52,013 nucleotides of DNA from Fomitopsis serialis (taxonomy: Eukaryota > Basidiomycota > Agaricomycetes > Polyporales > Fomitopsidaceae): positions 1 to 52,013 of the forward strand of contig NW_025955239.1 in NCBI RefSeq assembly GCF_022376445.1. Reading direction: 5' to 3'. The stretch's first letter is position 1; each line of letters opens with the position of its first letter. The translations under genes were made by a program, and so were the position numbers. The notes beneath the pieces are model-generated. The model was given only the letters and a program-made list of their open reading frames with translations. It was not told the DNA's origin and ran no database searches. Below, piece after piece: positions 12,657 to 25,632 of the stretch.

Positions 12657-13290
12657 TCAACCTGAGGGGCTTTTCTCCCTGAACAATCCTCAATAAATGC
12701 CAAGCTTCTGGCCTCCGTTGTTGACCACTACGGTACTTACGCGGATATACAGTGGGTGAAACAGTTATAGTCGTTGCATGGCTGGTGCGGAAGCTTCCTG
12801 AGGTACGATCCATGTCCGGCTCTGGGCGAGCATTGTACATGAATGAGCTCATCGCAAGGTTCAGTGCTCCATTGAGGCAGTGAGGTTCTGGTCAATACGT
12901 ACTTTTCAGCTTTCTGTCATACTTATCGCTTCGCAGATTCCCATGGAATCCGCCTTGAGATTCGGGGACGGCGGCCTTGGACTGGTTTGAATGGTCAATG
13001 GTCCAGTCGTCCCCTGAATCAACACTCTGGTCGAATGCCAGTGGAATGGGTTTGTGGAGCTCGGTCTCCAGAAGCTTCAATACACAGCCACTGCTGCAAA
13101 CCTTCGCTGACCTGTCGCGCGGGCGTCGCGCTGTGACACGAGAGTCCGCGGCCCTCGTTACCATTTCTGGCGTGCGAGGATGGAGAGAGGTACGCTGCCT
13201 GCTATGAGATCATCTACTCACCGGAATATCCACAGATGAGGCTCTGGTCGTTCAATCGATTCAGCTCCAAGTCTAGCTTCACTGTCACGA
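12657..13290 (-). CDS. Tentative hypothetical protein
   Basis: Not recognised. Minus-strand open blocks can be joined by plausible splice sites: one around 13,290-13,222 (KLDLELNRLNDQSLICGYS), then about 13,167-12,902 after an intron with a gtgagt donor, then about 12,866-12,743 (LNLAMSSFMYNARPEPD), with a short end near 12,657. The second intron would be only about 36 nt, which is suspicious. No signal peptide, membrane segment or domain is seen, and the 5' end was not fixed. It may be a real small gene, the relic of one, or chance. Confidence 0.28.
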
Positions 13291-16200
13291 CGCACGACTC
13301 GTGACAACTACAGCTAGAGTGTCGCTGCTGCGGAAAGATGAATTGCAAAGCAAGATTATATCATAGAGCAGAGAAGCAAGAAATCGGTGAGTGACCCTTC
13401 GAAGTCTTGGTAGCAGACAAACACGTAATAATGCAAACGTAGATACCAGGGGTGATGCCACTGGGTGGTTGACGGCTCCGAGTCGCGGGGTCTGCTTTTG
13501 TCGGTCCTGTTCATGACACCCATACCATGACCATTATTGTGCCTGAATCCGATCCTCTCGGCTGTCGTTATCCTTTGACATGTCGTAGGAAACAAGAGTA
13601 CGTACGAGAGCCCCCGCACAGCCCGCGGCCTCCGTTCAACTCGAACTTAGAGGTATCTCTCGTAAGGGACGGTCTTTCTTGTCTGGGCTGGTGAGTCCGT
13701 CAGTGCTCAACGGTGGGCCTCCGGAGAGTCAGAGGCTATGTTCTTCTTCTGACAGCGATGCCACGGTGTTCCGTCATCAACTCTGTCCAGCGATATTGAA
13801 GCTGATTGACAACCAGCAGGTAGCGAAGCCCACTGCTTCGTATTCGCACAAAGCGACCGCAAGACGGGCAGACATCGGCAACACGTACTACCGTACGAAT
13901 CCGCGGACTATTTTCATGGGTTGGAAGATGGTGATATACACGCACGAGCGTCGAGGCACAGGGGGGAGTTCGCAGCGGCACCATAGCCAACTGCGCGCGA
14001 TAGACTCGAGATGCTCAGGTATTCCACCGACCCTCGGTTCTAGCGGCGGCGTCACAAAAGCGGACCGAATTTAATCAGCCGGGAACGTCGGGCGACCTGC
14101 ACTATTGTCCCAGGCGACCGCACGAAGAGGGCCATCCATAGTCCGCTTAGCAATCGCAACGTTGTTCGTTATGCGGACGTTTTCGCTGGACGGTGAGTTA
14201 CTATATCTGGTGCCGCCACGAAGGTGTACACTGTACCTAGAGTACATCGGCGCAACAATGAGCCAGAGTTCACCGGTTCACCAGCGGTCAATGTACCCGT
14301 TTCTGTCAACTGTGTACCGCGTACGAAGGGATATGACTGAGTGTCCGGAGACGCTTGGACAGCGGACAAGAGCATATTTCCATTCGTGACAGCCGACGCA
14401 ACTCTCTTTCCAGACCTTCCATGCAAGCAAAACATTGACTTCAGCAGACACAGCAGCGACTCGGGATACCCACAGCGCGCGGAGCATGGGACAAGACATA
14501 CGGGATCATGAACCTCATAGTGCTCGTCCCCAGGTAACGTCGGAGGCTGATAGGCCGCATTCACCATGTCCGGGCTGCATCCCGGGCCCCCGAACTTCGA
14601 TGTCTAGCCGAGGGTCCAGCACATTGTGATATCGCGGTTCCTCTGTAGCTCGTCCAAAGAGGCATAGGTCACAACTGGATGCAGAACCAGATGGTTAGCG
14701 TCTCCGCAACGATCGACCGTCGTGCGTGCACTCCGCCTCGGGAGAAGGCTACATCTGATCGCAAGGAATGATGGACAGCATGCGAACGGAATGGAACATG
14801 CTTTGTGTACACAGCCGGGTCTAGGGAGCGGGCACTCCCAGGCTAGACATACCAAACATACTAGGTTCGACCACAACCAGAGCGATCGCACAACGATCGC
14901 GGGAGAGACACAAGCGAGACATGGTATTGGACTCGCCTTGTGTGAAGGAAGCTTTGCAGAACGAAAAAGAACATTGCGTCCGACGCTATAACGCTGGATG
15001 CTGCGCGCATGCGATCGCGGGGAAGCCTGAGGCTGGCGATAGCTACAGGGACGGATCGCAGGCCCGGGTGTGCCGCTACCGCAGCTACACCATGCTTGTC
15101 CCTGACGCAGGGCGTTAGTGCACGGGCAAGCAGGCCTGCGCAGACACAAAGATCCCGCGAAGCTCCATCACGACCAAGCAGAACTTTGCGGACAGCTGTC
15201 AACGCGTCAAGCAGATGCATGGGACGTTCCAGAACAAGCCACCAGGCGCGGGTCGGCCTCCGAGTCGAGGCTCTTCGCTGCGTCCGGTCGGACATTGGGG
15301 GTGTGGTACCTGCACGCGGGCGCGGACGCGGACTGCGAGCAGAATTCGGCGACGAAAAGCCTCCGCGAAGGTTGCCCCTGGGTGGGCTGGGGCAGTCGAC
15401 GATCTGGTTGGCCAACGGTGCAGGGAGTGGGGCCGCGTGCGATGGAGCGATCCTGAGCCAGGAACGGGAGCACGGCACGCGCCCGCGGGGAGTCTGTCCG
15501 CTCTGGGATTGACTGGACGCTCGGGCACTGCATTGAGCTTAGTGGTCGGTGCGATAGGCGGCCGTCGCGTCCGCGAACGGCGTGCGTTGTGGAGTGTTGT
15601 TCAGGTTGTTGACGGCCTGTCAATATCAAGGAACGAGATAACGACACCGACTGCGTCCTTGGTCATGCGTATCACGAGTGGGACGCCGCAAATCCTTGTG
15701 GAACGCTCGAGCGCGGGGGTCGAACGTAAACGCGACAGTTGGTTCGTTTGACTGCGGCGAAGGTAGCGTATCATTGCTGGACGAATCCAGCGAGAGACCC
15801 GTCTCCCGAGGCTCGCGATGTACACACGGAAGTATGGTTCGACGAGGAGCCAACATAGGCTTGCCGTACACTCTTCCCTTGAACGATGTTGGTAACAGAC
15901 ATCCTCGAGAACCTCGGCAACGCAAATCCACGAGGAATCCTGCACACACATCATGATGCGATGGGAGAGATAGGGCCCCTGCGCGAGTTCGCAGATGCGG
16001 AGGCCAGCATCGTCAACGTCGACCATACGTGCGTTCCCGAGGACATCGTGTACCACTCAGGCGGCGCACTCCGCACACCTCTGCTGAACTCCCGCGACAT
16101 CCGCACCGATGCTCAACATCTTCTCGGAGTGAACGCACTGCGGCTCATGCTGGCTCACCCCATCGCAAGGACCGACGGCCTCCCCCTCGGCCTCAGTAGA

Positions 16201-19200
16201 AAAGCAGAGTAGTTTCACGTCGAGTTCGCGGAGGGGAGCCGTCATATTGCGCGGCGTACTAAGTAGAGCATAACGCGGGTGCCGCTGACTCCTGGACCCT
16301 CAGCTACACGGCAGTGTGTATGCAGGGTCCAGCCGCGCCGGCGATCGATGATCGGTGCACGATCGCGGTGTGCGGGGAAGCCGTCTCACTGTCATCTCGG
16401 GGCGGAGCTGGCTTGGCGGAGCGGCTCGTACACACGAGGCGGCGATGCGGGGTGCGGCGACGACGTATGCGGGGTCTGGGACGCTGGGGTCGGACCGTGA
16501 CTACTGAATTGCCTTCAGTAGTCCCGGTCAGATCCCAGAGTCCCGCCGGCGGTCGGATGAGTGGCTGGGTGACAGTCGTTGCGTGCGCGGGGACGGTATA
16601 GCGTGCGGGTGGGACACTCCTCGAGGATCGGACCCGGACGCGCTTGTTCGACTGCTCAGAGCCCGCGAGTGAGGCCGCACCTGCCGAGGCGATGGGAGTG
16701 CGAGCGGGAGGCCCTGGGCTGGGTGGACACTGATCGTGTGTTATATATATCATCTGTTCCGAACAACGAGGGGCGGCGACGGGAGCGAGGTGTACACGCC
16801 CAGGCGTCCGCTCAGCACGTCGGGGTACGGCTGGGATCAGTCGTCTTGAGTGACTGCGCCCCGAGTCCGCGAGCAGTGTGCAGGCACTGAGGCCGCGGCT
16901 GGGGAGGTGGGGCAGGCAACACGCGCGTACAGTGTCCGCGGCGTGACACTGATCATCGATTGCTCCGTGCGAGGCGGGGAAGGCCACGACGACGTCTATA
17001 GCGTCCGGTCGCCGTATGATGACTAGGACGTGGGTCCGCCGTCGGCGCACCCAGGCCCATCGTCTGATTCGGCACGACCGCTGGGGGCCGTAGCATGCAG
17101 ACCACAGGCCGGCATGATTGGCTGCTCGCGCTCCGCATTCACGCTCACTACAGCCAGTGGGGAGAAGCCTATCACGCAGGAGGGACATCCTTGGAACTTG
17201 GCAGCGCAATACTTCCTCCTTCGACCTGCGCCCGAATGTATCGTGCCGCGTTCGCCCCCGCTCCCGCGTCCGGCGACTTTTGTGGTGCCCACGGACGGGT
17301 ATGGCATCCGGCCACCAGTGCGCCGTTCCTGGGGCGGGCGGGAGGCCTGGCTTGGCGTGTGCGAGGCTACAGGGAGACGGATTCGGGCAGAGCCAAGGGG
17401 CGGCAGATCGGCAGATCGGGTACACAAGGCCCCCGGGGGTAGGGAGGGTGGTCAGCCTTGGATGGGCGATTCCGAAATTTCCTACCAGAAGTTGGAAAAA
17501 CCCGTCATACCCTCCTCAACTCGGTCGAAGTCGACCGTCAATAGTGTCGAATTAGCTGTAAATTAGCTTCAAACGCAGACAACCTTTTTTGTACGTGGCC
17601 CATTGGCTAGTCTATTTGATTGTCGACGTGCCTTGTCGACAGGTCGGTATTTTCAATCGCAGTCTGAATGTGCGTAGTGGATTGCAGGCGGAACCTCAAG
17701 TGTGTGGCTGAGCTTGTGGCGGGTGCCAGTGCGTCTGCGGCGGAAGCAACATTGCTCTCGTCGCGTACTACTACTAGGGCGCCGTCTTTTCCATTGCTGC
17801 TCCTCAGGTCGATGATAGCGACTTTTATCTACCGTTTCTTTTCACGGGAAGACATCCTTCAGCTAAAGACTCGAACGTTCACCCCGGGCCCTTGCACATG
17901 CTAACAGTGTTCTCGATGTCCTGTTGCGCGACGCCTCCAAACACGAGCACGCAAACAAGGATGCGTGAGGTTTTCGAGCTCGTCCATCGGCCACTGCGGC
18001 ATGCTCAAGAAGGCGACGCACGTATTTTCAGTAAGTGTTGTGTGCACGGCAAGTAGTGATGTAAAGGTCTGTCCCTCGCCGTCCATCTGCGACCTTAATG
18101 CACTTTACAGTCTGGATAGTTCATCAAGCGAGTTTGGCGTGTAGCGGCGTAAATGGAACGGCACATTTGGGCTCGCTATTCGGTTTGTCCTCTATCTATC
18201 CCCCGAGCCTCTGGCAGTTCCCACCCGTACTTTCTCGTCTGCACTTACTCCGAGTCGACATGCCCTCTTCCGTGTGTCTGCCGTCTGGCACAACTGGTAG
18301 CCGACTCACCCCGAGAGAAGGCGGTACGTCCTGGCGATATGCGGCTCTAGCGACACACTGCCCAACTGGCAACCGCGCGAAATCGGCCATCACAGTGTAA
18401 GTCGAGCTTCGGCGACAAGATGACAATGATTGTGATGTGCACAGGATGAGGCCTAGGGGGGGATTGCCAAGAATACACGGATGGCGAAGGTATCACAGCA
18501 AATTCGAAGTCTTGAAGTCGAAGTATGCCCCCACTGGACCCACTCAGTACTGACCCCTGTTCTTGCGAGTGCTAGTGACCGTCAACCCGGAATTTCGTCT
18601 GTCTGCCCTCGATCGTGTCCATTCGCCCGCTCAAATGCCCGCCCGTCAATCCACATGCTCTCCCACACATTTGCCCGCTCGCCCATACCCTTGCTTACGT
18701 ATCCTTGTGCTGAACGGCTTGGAGGCACACACCCGTACGAATAGTTGACTGTGCATTCGTGCACTCGCTTACTCGCGCGCACGCGCGCTTTTCTGCCTAC
18801 GCACTCGCGCATCTAGCTGCAATGAATCTCTCAGCTCGTTCGCCTGCGCGCTCGCCCGGGCACCTACAATACCACCTGCCTGCCGACTACCCGCCTGCCT
18901 GATCACCACTCTGCTTCGAATAGTGTCTGCCAACTCGGTCGTATGTGTACCTGCATATCCGCGGGTCCAGTGTCTCCACCTGCGCTCTCACTGAGCCACT
19001 CACACGGCATCGAAGAAGGTGCGGATGTCATAGAGCAGTGTTCACATACTCTACTACGTGGCTTGTAGATTTTTCAGCAATATAAAGGCACTTTTTTCAC
19101 TGATTTGACGAGGGTGGGGGGGTGGTCTGGAGGCAGGACCGCCGAAAAAAAACAATATACAGGGGGGTGGTAGGGTGGGGGGGTCCAGATATCGAAATTT

Positions 19201-19600
19201 CGGAAAAAACCGGCCTTGTGTACGGAAATTTACTTCCTGCCGCCCCTTGGGCAGAGCTGCACATACTACAGCGTTGGGCGAAGACGGAGGACAGACAGCT
19301 GTCAGTCGACGTCAATCTCGCCGCCGTATGGGGAATCTGCCCCCGGCGGGACCAAGCGCCCCTGCGATTGGCGGACGTACCCTTGGCCAGCCAATGGCCG
19401 TTTGCTCGGTGCGGCGAGGAGGCAAAAAAAATCGACAGGACGCCCAGGACGCACTGACAGGTGCGTTTCCACAAGCAAAGACAGTGTGGTGTTCAGATTC
19501 GCTGGGGCCGTATACAGAGTACGAGCAGTCCGTGAACTTGAAACGCGTCGCGGCTGCCTGCGCGCAGGCTAGGGGCACAGCAGATTAGGTCCGGGCTCGA
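13291..19600. other. Gene-poor region, GC-rich in the middle
   Basis: No protein family, transposase, reverse transcriptase, tRNA or rRNA is recognised in this 6.3 kb. The part from about 14,600 to 17,450 is GC- and CpG-rich and has long accidental-looking open frames, the longest being minus strand 17,425-16,304 (373 codons, Arg/Pro/Ser-rich). From 18,560 to 18,900 there is a C-rich, low-complexity stretch. It may hold promoters, unannotated lineage-specific genes or old decayed DNA. Confidence 0.4.
19108..19190. repeat. G-run cluster
   Basis: Several runs of 4-7 G in about 80 nt on the + strand (near 19,112-19,130 and 19,162-19,184), with A-runs between. The spacing could allow G-quadruplex folding. 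It also contains long homopolymers, so base counts may be unreliable. Confidence 0.6.
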
Positions 19601-21117
19601 CGCGTCTGGGATCGGGGGAGCGGCGAGGATGCTGAGGCGACTGCGGCGCTGCGGCGAATACGGGCGTGCGTGAGGGGGTGTATCCCGAACACCGGGTCCC
19701 GACGGCAGCCACACGCTGCAGGCAATCAGAAGGGGCGTGCTTGATCCTGCGGCACGGGCGACGGCGAGGACGCGGGGAGCACATGCACGCCGTCAGGGAA
19801 GGCTGCACGCTGATGGGCAGGGCGCCCGGGGAGCGGGCAGGGAAGGGAAAGCGAAGCAACGGGGGAGGGGGCGATCGCGAAGGGGGCGAGGCGCGCGCTG
19901 GCTGTCAGCGAGCATGCGCCTGGGCGCGATCTGCTGCGGGTGCGGGCGAGTACGGTAGGTGCGCGTGCTGGGAGTGGGAGAGGACCTTCCCTTGTCGGGC
20001 GGGACGCCCTCGGAGGGCTATGATTGGTGTCGCCGTGGAGGCGAAGCTGCGGGACTCATCTAGCCTTGTGTGCGGGCGGGGATCGAACGGGGATCAGAGG
20101 CGATACGTGGAGGTGGAGGACGAGAAGGGCTGGTGCGATGGCAGCGGAGGGTGGCCGCGAGGATGGTGGCTGGGAGAGTCGCAGGAGAGCGTCACGGGAG
20201 AGGCGACGATGGTGGCGGGGAGAGTCGATCAGAGGGCGGCTCGATCGGGCGTGCTAAGCTGCGTTACGTAAGGATCTGGATCTGACCCCGAGAGGCAGTC
20301 CGGCAACTGCCCGGGAGTGAGACAGCAGTCGCTGCTCTCTCCGCCTCCGCACACCGACCGCGTCGTCTTCGCGTCCCGACGCCTGGTCTTCCTTCCTGCG
20401 AGCGTGTTGGCTTTGCCCCTCGTCCTCGCACTTCCTCTTAGCCCCACGCACGGACGCGAGAGCCCATCTGAATCACAGCGCCGAGCGTACGCATCAGCTG
20501 TGTTGCGCGCTATACCCTTTCCGGTGAGCCATCTTCGCCAGTGCCAGTGCGCTTGTGCTGCCGAGCCGCCCGCTGTGTTCCTGACTTGCTCGCAGTCCCA
20601 GTCCTCCTCCGCTCCTTTACGCAGCGCACTGGGCAGATCCTGTCTCCCCCCGCCATCCCTTTTCTCCACCGCGTCCCACACACTGCCCCCTGCCTGCCAC
20701 CCGCTGCCATCCCACACAACCCTTAGCTCTGTGCCTCTCCTCGCTCATTCGCCAGTCCGACCTCGCTGTCATTTTCTGCTCTCGTTCCTGGCCGCCCGTC
20801 TACGGCCGTGACATTGCGCCCACAACCTACCCGTCGTCTGTGCTCTGAATTGCCTCCGTCCTCCAGCCCTGCCCAAGCCTGCGACCGAGACCCTGGCCGC
20901 AGCTGACGCCCTCCGTTCTCCTGTCGCGTCAAGGATCCTCCTCCTTCCCTGCCCCTGCTCCATCCCTGTCGACTCCCAGACGCTACAGCCCCCGCGGCCG
21001 CATCCCGTGCGTGACGTTACGGCTATCGCACCGATCCTGACAGAACCCTCCCCGTCGCCGCGTCCTGGCTCGCCCTGCCACCTCCGTCCTCGGATCCCTC
21101 TTCCAGCCTCGCTATAA
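19601..21117. promoter_or_regulatory. Skewed GC-rich upstream region of the homeobox gene
   Basis: The + strand is G-rich from about 19,600 to 20,270, then abruptly C/T-rich from about 20,280 to 21,110. This is most simply the promoter plus a long C-rich 5' leader of the homeobox gene, with the switch near the transcription start. A TATA-like TATAAAT sits at 21,113, overlapping the first possible ATG. The 164-codon frame at 20,317-20,811 is composition-driven. Confidence 0.45.
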
Positions 21118-24064
21118 ATGGATCCCCTCGCACACGCCGCTCCCGGTGAAGGGTCCCAGCCTGCCTACGCCGGCCACCCGCATACGCATACGCGCTCTGA
21201 AGCGGTGGGCATCTTCCACGTCCAGCAGACACAGCCCGCCCACCCCCACCTGCAGGCGCGCCCCCACCCGCCGTACCACTCCCAGTCCCTCCCGAACATC
21301 CAGCTCACCCACGCGCCCCGCCCGCCCTCCTACCCGGCTTATCTCTCGTCGCCGCCCGGCCCCCGCCCCCGCCGCACGCGCGCAACCTCCCGCACCCATA
21401 TCCCCACCCCCATCTCTCCCAGCACCCCGCGCTGCACCACGGCGCGACGTGCGTCCCACACCTCATCCGCCCCGGCATGGACCCGACGCAGGTCGACATG
21501 CGCTCGTTCTACCCGTACGTGCCGAACGAGGTCAAGCACCGCAAGCGCACGACGCGCGACCAGCTCAAGGTGCTCGAGATCATGTTCAAGGAGGAGACGA
21601 AGCCGAGCGCGGCCAAGCGCAAGATGCTCAGCTCCCAGCTCGGCATGACCCCGAGGGAGGTACAGGTGCGTGCCGCGTTGTCTTGCTCGCGGGCGGGTTT
21701 GGTGGTGTCTGATCGCCGGTGTCTGCGCCTTGCAGGTTTGGTTCCAAAATCGGTGCGTGCTGGCTTCCTTCGTGTGACGTTGCTCGCGGTGTGTCCGGCT
21801 GCATGTATGCTGATTGATTGACTGTCCCGTTCAGCCGTGCAAAAGTGAAGAATGAGGCGAAGAAGGTCGCGGCGCGGCGCGATGGCGCTGCGTCAAACGA
21901 CACATCCAACAAATCCGCCTCCTCACCACCCTCCTCTCCGTCTCCTCCCCCGCAGGCTCACTCCGAATCGGTGGGCGACGCACAGGGAGGCCGTCCAAAC
22001 ACAGGCACTTCTGGGTACTCAGAGATGTCCGAGGACTCGTCCGCCTCGGGGAGCACCGAGACGCCGGGGATCAGCGCTCCGGACAAGGACGTCGCTGCTC
22101 CTGCGCCCTCGCTCCCGACGGTGAACGTCGCGTTCACGTCTCCCTTTGGGGCATCTTCCGAGGACCTCGGCCCGTCCACTGTCACTGCCGGCGAGGAGGA
22201 TGGGCCCTACTTCAACCAAGGCGAATACTCGCCATACCAGATCGGACCCGGGCAGTCGCTCGCTCCGCCCGCACACGACCTCCTCGCGCTGCGCCGGGGC
22301 TCGCTCCCGAACCTTCCTCTCAACTCGAGCACTGCGCCTGCGGCGGCGGTCGACCCGCTCGGCCAGTCGTTCAGGACGAACGCGTACGGTGCCGGGAACA
22401 CGTACAACAGCGCGCAGGCGGCCTCGTACGACATGCAGGCGCGCCGCGCAAGCATCGCCACGACGGACGCGCACGCGATGCGGCTGAGCGCGCACCCGTA
22501 CGCGCACCTCGCGCTCGCGGCGAACGGGCGCGGGATTCTGGCCCGCCGCCCGAGCCCCGCGCACAGCCCCGCGTCCCGCCTGCACGTCCTCGCGCACTCG
22601 CCAGGCCAGCCCGCGCTCCGGCGCGCGTCGTACGCCGCGGGCGGGGAGTCGTACCCCCTCGCGCCCCCGCCGGATGTGATGGTGCGCCAGTATAGCGCAC
22701 CGGAGGCGATGGGCGGGTTCGGGCCGTACGCGGGCTCGACGCGCGCGGTGCCGCCGCCGCCGCCGGGGCCGCTGCCCGAGCAGGGCTTCTCGTTTGGGGC
22801 GCCGCCGCCGGGGTACGAGTCGCGCGGGTCGGCGTCGAGCGAGCCGGAGGAGGAGCGGGAGCGGGAGGCGGAGTCGCGGTACGCGGAGTGGGAGCGGATG
22901 CGCGGCGGGGAGCGGTTCGGGAGTGTCGCGAGCGTGGCGAGCTACGTGAGCGGGGTGAGCGAGTTTGGGGGCGCGGGCGGGAGCGAGAGTAGCTGGACGA
23001 GCTGGTACCCGAGCGAGGAGGGCGGTGGGCCGAAGGAGGGCGGCGAGATGGAGGGGCGGAGGGGCAGTTGGTGAGTGGGGTTTTTGTTTTGTTTTGTGGG
23101 TGTGCTTGCCTTGCGCTGCTCGATCTTGATGGGTTTGTTGTCTGTGGGGGCGGTCCGGCGTCGCGTGATTCGCGGGTGGTGTTCTTGTGTGCGCTGCGCT
23201 GGCTTATGGGGGTGACGTCGGGCGAGGGCGTCGGCGCGCGTGTGTGAGTGCTAGTGGGCGCCCCGTGACTTCGTCCTCGCCGTAGAGCCCTATTTGCTCA
23301 GCTTCACGACGCATGTATGGTGGACCGGGGCTTAGCGAGAATGGGTTTGCTAATGGAGGGTTGGTTTTGTGTCTTCCCTTAGCGCCTCCGGACAATTCCT
23401 CGAGCAGTTCTCCGAACTCGTCGTCGGGAACCGCTCCACCGCACAGCATCCGTCGCAGGCGCAGACACAGGCGCACCGATATTCGAACCCGCAGCCGCAC
23501 TCTAGTCCCGGGCTGCCCAATGGCGGAGAGGAGATGACAGGCCATGGCGCGTCGACGATCCGGCGCTCAAGTTCGAGCGAGCTGGCGTACGCGCTGCAGG
23601 CGCCCGAGAGCCAAGAGGTGCGTTGACTGCGGCGATGTTGCCGTGTTTGAACGAGGGCTGACGTGGGTCGTCGGCAGAGCGGCAACGATACAAGTATGCT
23701 GTGTCACCTCCCTTCTGGATTTGCATATGCTGACCCGCCGCCCACGCCCCGTCTAGCAGAGCAGTCGACAGGTGCCATCGGCTCCGGCGCCTCGATGGTC
23801 GGCCCGCAGGGACAGTACGACATTGCGCCTGCGCCGTACGTGTATCAGCCGCCGCAAGAGCTGGGGAAGGGATACGCGGGCGACTACGAGGTGTTCCCGG
23901 ACAGCTACGCGCTCGACCCGTATGCGTCGTACGCACAGGTCGAGACCCAGACGAGCTCGTTGAGCCCTATTTATGAAGGCGGCGCCATGGAACTGGCGAC
24001 GGTCGCGGGGAAGAATGTTTGCGTGCCGGCGACTGGGGGCTTCGAGTACGCGGATGGGTACTAG
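21118..24064 (+). CDS. Homeodomain transcription factor
   Basis: DNA-binding regulator with one homeodomain, not recognised to subfamily. Exons: 21118-21665, 21736-21752, 21835-23070, 23383-23617, 23678-24064. The homeodomain runs from HRKRTTRDQLKVLE through helix 3, VWFQNRRAKVKNE. A 17-nt microexon encodes most of VWFQNR, so two introns cut the recognition helix. The rest is long, Pro/Ser/Gly-rich and disordered-looking, with an acidic-Arg stretch near the end of exon 3. From exon 2 onward all phases agree. Start is uncertain: ATG 21118 opens a Pro/His-rich N-terminus (807 aa if included), but the frame must shift by one lost base in the C-rich run at about 21,350-21,373. Starting at ATG 21477 needs no shift and gives 687 aa. 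The frame just upstream of 21477 also looks coding (His/Pro-rich), favouring the longer form with a sequence error. Confidence 0.87.
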
Positions 24065-25632
24065 TGATGCGCCCTCCGCCTCGCGAGTGCCTTCGTCAAC
24101 CCAGTGGGCCGGCGTGTGAATACTGTATAGCTGCGTAGTGTTGTCTTGGTCCGTTGCAGCCTCTGCGCCTTCGCCGGCCTCCTGCTTGACTGCCTTTCCG
24201 GCTCCACGGCGCCATTCTGCTCTTCGTGGCTGATGCGGTTGACCTGCATGCGTGCGCCGTTTCTCCTGTCCTTCCCCCAATGTGTTATATATATTCCAAT
24301 CATCTCTCTCGATCACTTTCGTCCTTCGGTTTTTCTATTTCCACGGACTCCCTATTCTGCACTCTCGCTGTCTCTCCTCCGCAACTGATTTCTCTTCCAT
24401 CTCTCGCCATGTCGCTTCCCCCTCCCGGCCCTCTCACTCCCCCCTCCCCTCACTCTCCTGCAATTGGTTGCGTGCTATATTTACGATAGATTTACTTTAT
24501 AGTTATTGGCTGTCGTGCTCGGATCCGTGATGGTAACGTACGCTGGCTGCGGTGTGCGTTATGTGTCTCTGTCGTTACTGTCGTGCACGCTCGTTGTCGC
24601 TGTTTGCTGGCTATAACCACTGTACTGTACATACAACTACGTTATTTTGTGTGGCCGTGTGGGTGACCACGATTGCCGTCGAATTTGAATGGTCCGTGGT
24701 GGCGGGAACTTCGGTGAAGGTACAGTCAACGTTCTGGTTTTCACGAGTCTGGTTTTCGCGAGTTGAAGGTGCTGAGCTTGAGTAGGCGGACTGAGATGTA
24801 TACCTCCTGCGGCTGAAGCGCTGACCACGAAGCGTTTCTAGTATCCTCTCGGTTTTGTGACGGCACAAGAACCAGATGTCTTCGTTGGCAGTAACCAAGT
24901 TTGTGAGTACGTATAGGTATCATCCCATAACAGAACCGACTAACCTTCGTTGCGCAACGCTTCACCAGTATCAAATTTGACGTCCAATTGTCAGACCATC
25001 GGAGCCGCAGAGAAGGTACAGCGAGTCTTCGGGCAGAACGCTGAAGACTTCTACTAAGGCGCAATGTTAGGTGAGTGGATGTCGGCCTTCATGATCGTCG
25101 AGGCTTCCTCGCCGACACCGTGGAACGCGCAGTGTATGAGCTAGACCGATATACCCATTGACATGCGTTGTTTGTCTCTGAGTCTCAGCATGGTCGATAT
25201 AGACTCGTTGGTGCCTGCTTCGCAGTGGCCGTGACACTAGCACCCGCGCTCCAGTGTCTGTCTCGGACGCTGCATGTTGTACCATCACCGTAACCCGACG
25301 CGTGGCCGAACCGTCTCCGATAAGTGCAAGTACAGGTACTATGCACCTGCACTGAGTTATGCAACATCTCTACGAGCATCTAGGCTAAGGAACTTCGACG
25401 CCCAACAGTACTGATTGATTTCAACAGCTCACCCGCCTCAGACCCGGAGCTCCGAGATTCCGGGCTTCACCTACAGCACTCATGCGACGAAGGGAACTTA
25501 TCATCACAGTAAACTTGAAGCGGCACAGTTGATGTATCAAAAGCTAGTGAGCGCCTCGTCGTCATATATATTGTCGGGAGACCGGGAAGGTGGTCTCATC
25601 TTCCGAGTACGGCACCCGCACAGCGACCTCCA
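24065..25632. other. Intergenic
   Basis: Follows the homeobox stop; 24,130-24,500 is pyrimidine-rich and probably 3' UTR and terminator. Near 24,737-24,770 a short element (GGTTTTC[AG]CGAGT) is repeated in tandem twice. 25,400-25,632 is the presumed promoter of the SDR gene. No gene is recognised. Confidence 0.5.

Noticed and set aside
17473..19215. Shared CGAAATTT and GGAAAAA-CCG motifs at 17,473 and 19,193, considered as termini of a mobile element
   Set aside because: Only short low-complexity matches in direct orientation; no terminal inverted repeats, target duplication or transposase found.
13291..19600. Possible decayed retrotransposon in the gene-poor region
   Set aside because: No reverse transcriptase, integrase or protease motif in any frame and no paired long repeats seen.
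20317..20811. 164-codon open frame before the homeobox gene
   Set aside because: Produced by C/T-rich composition; Pro/Ser/Leu-only content and no motif.
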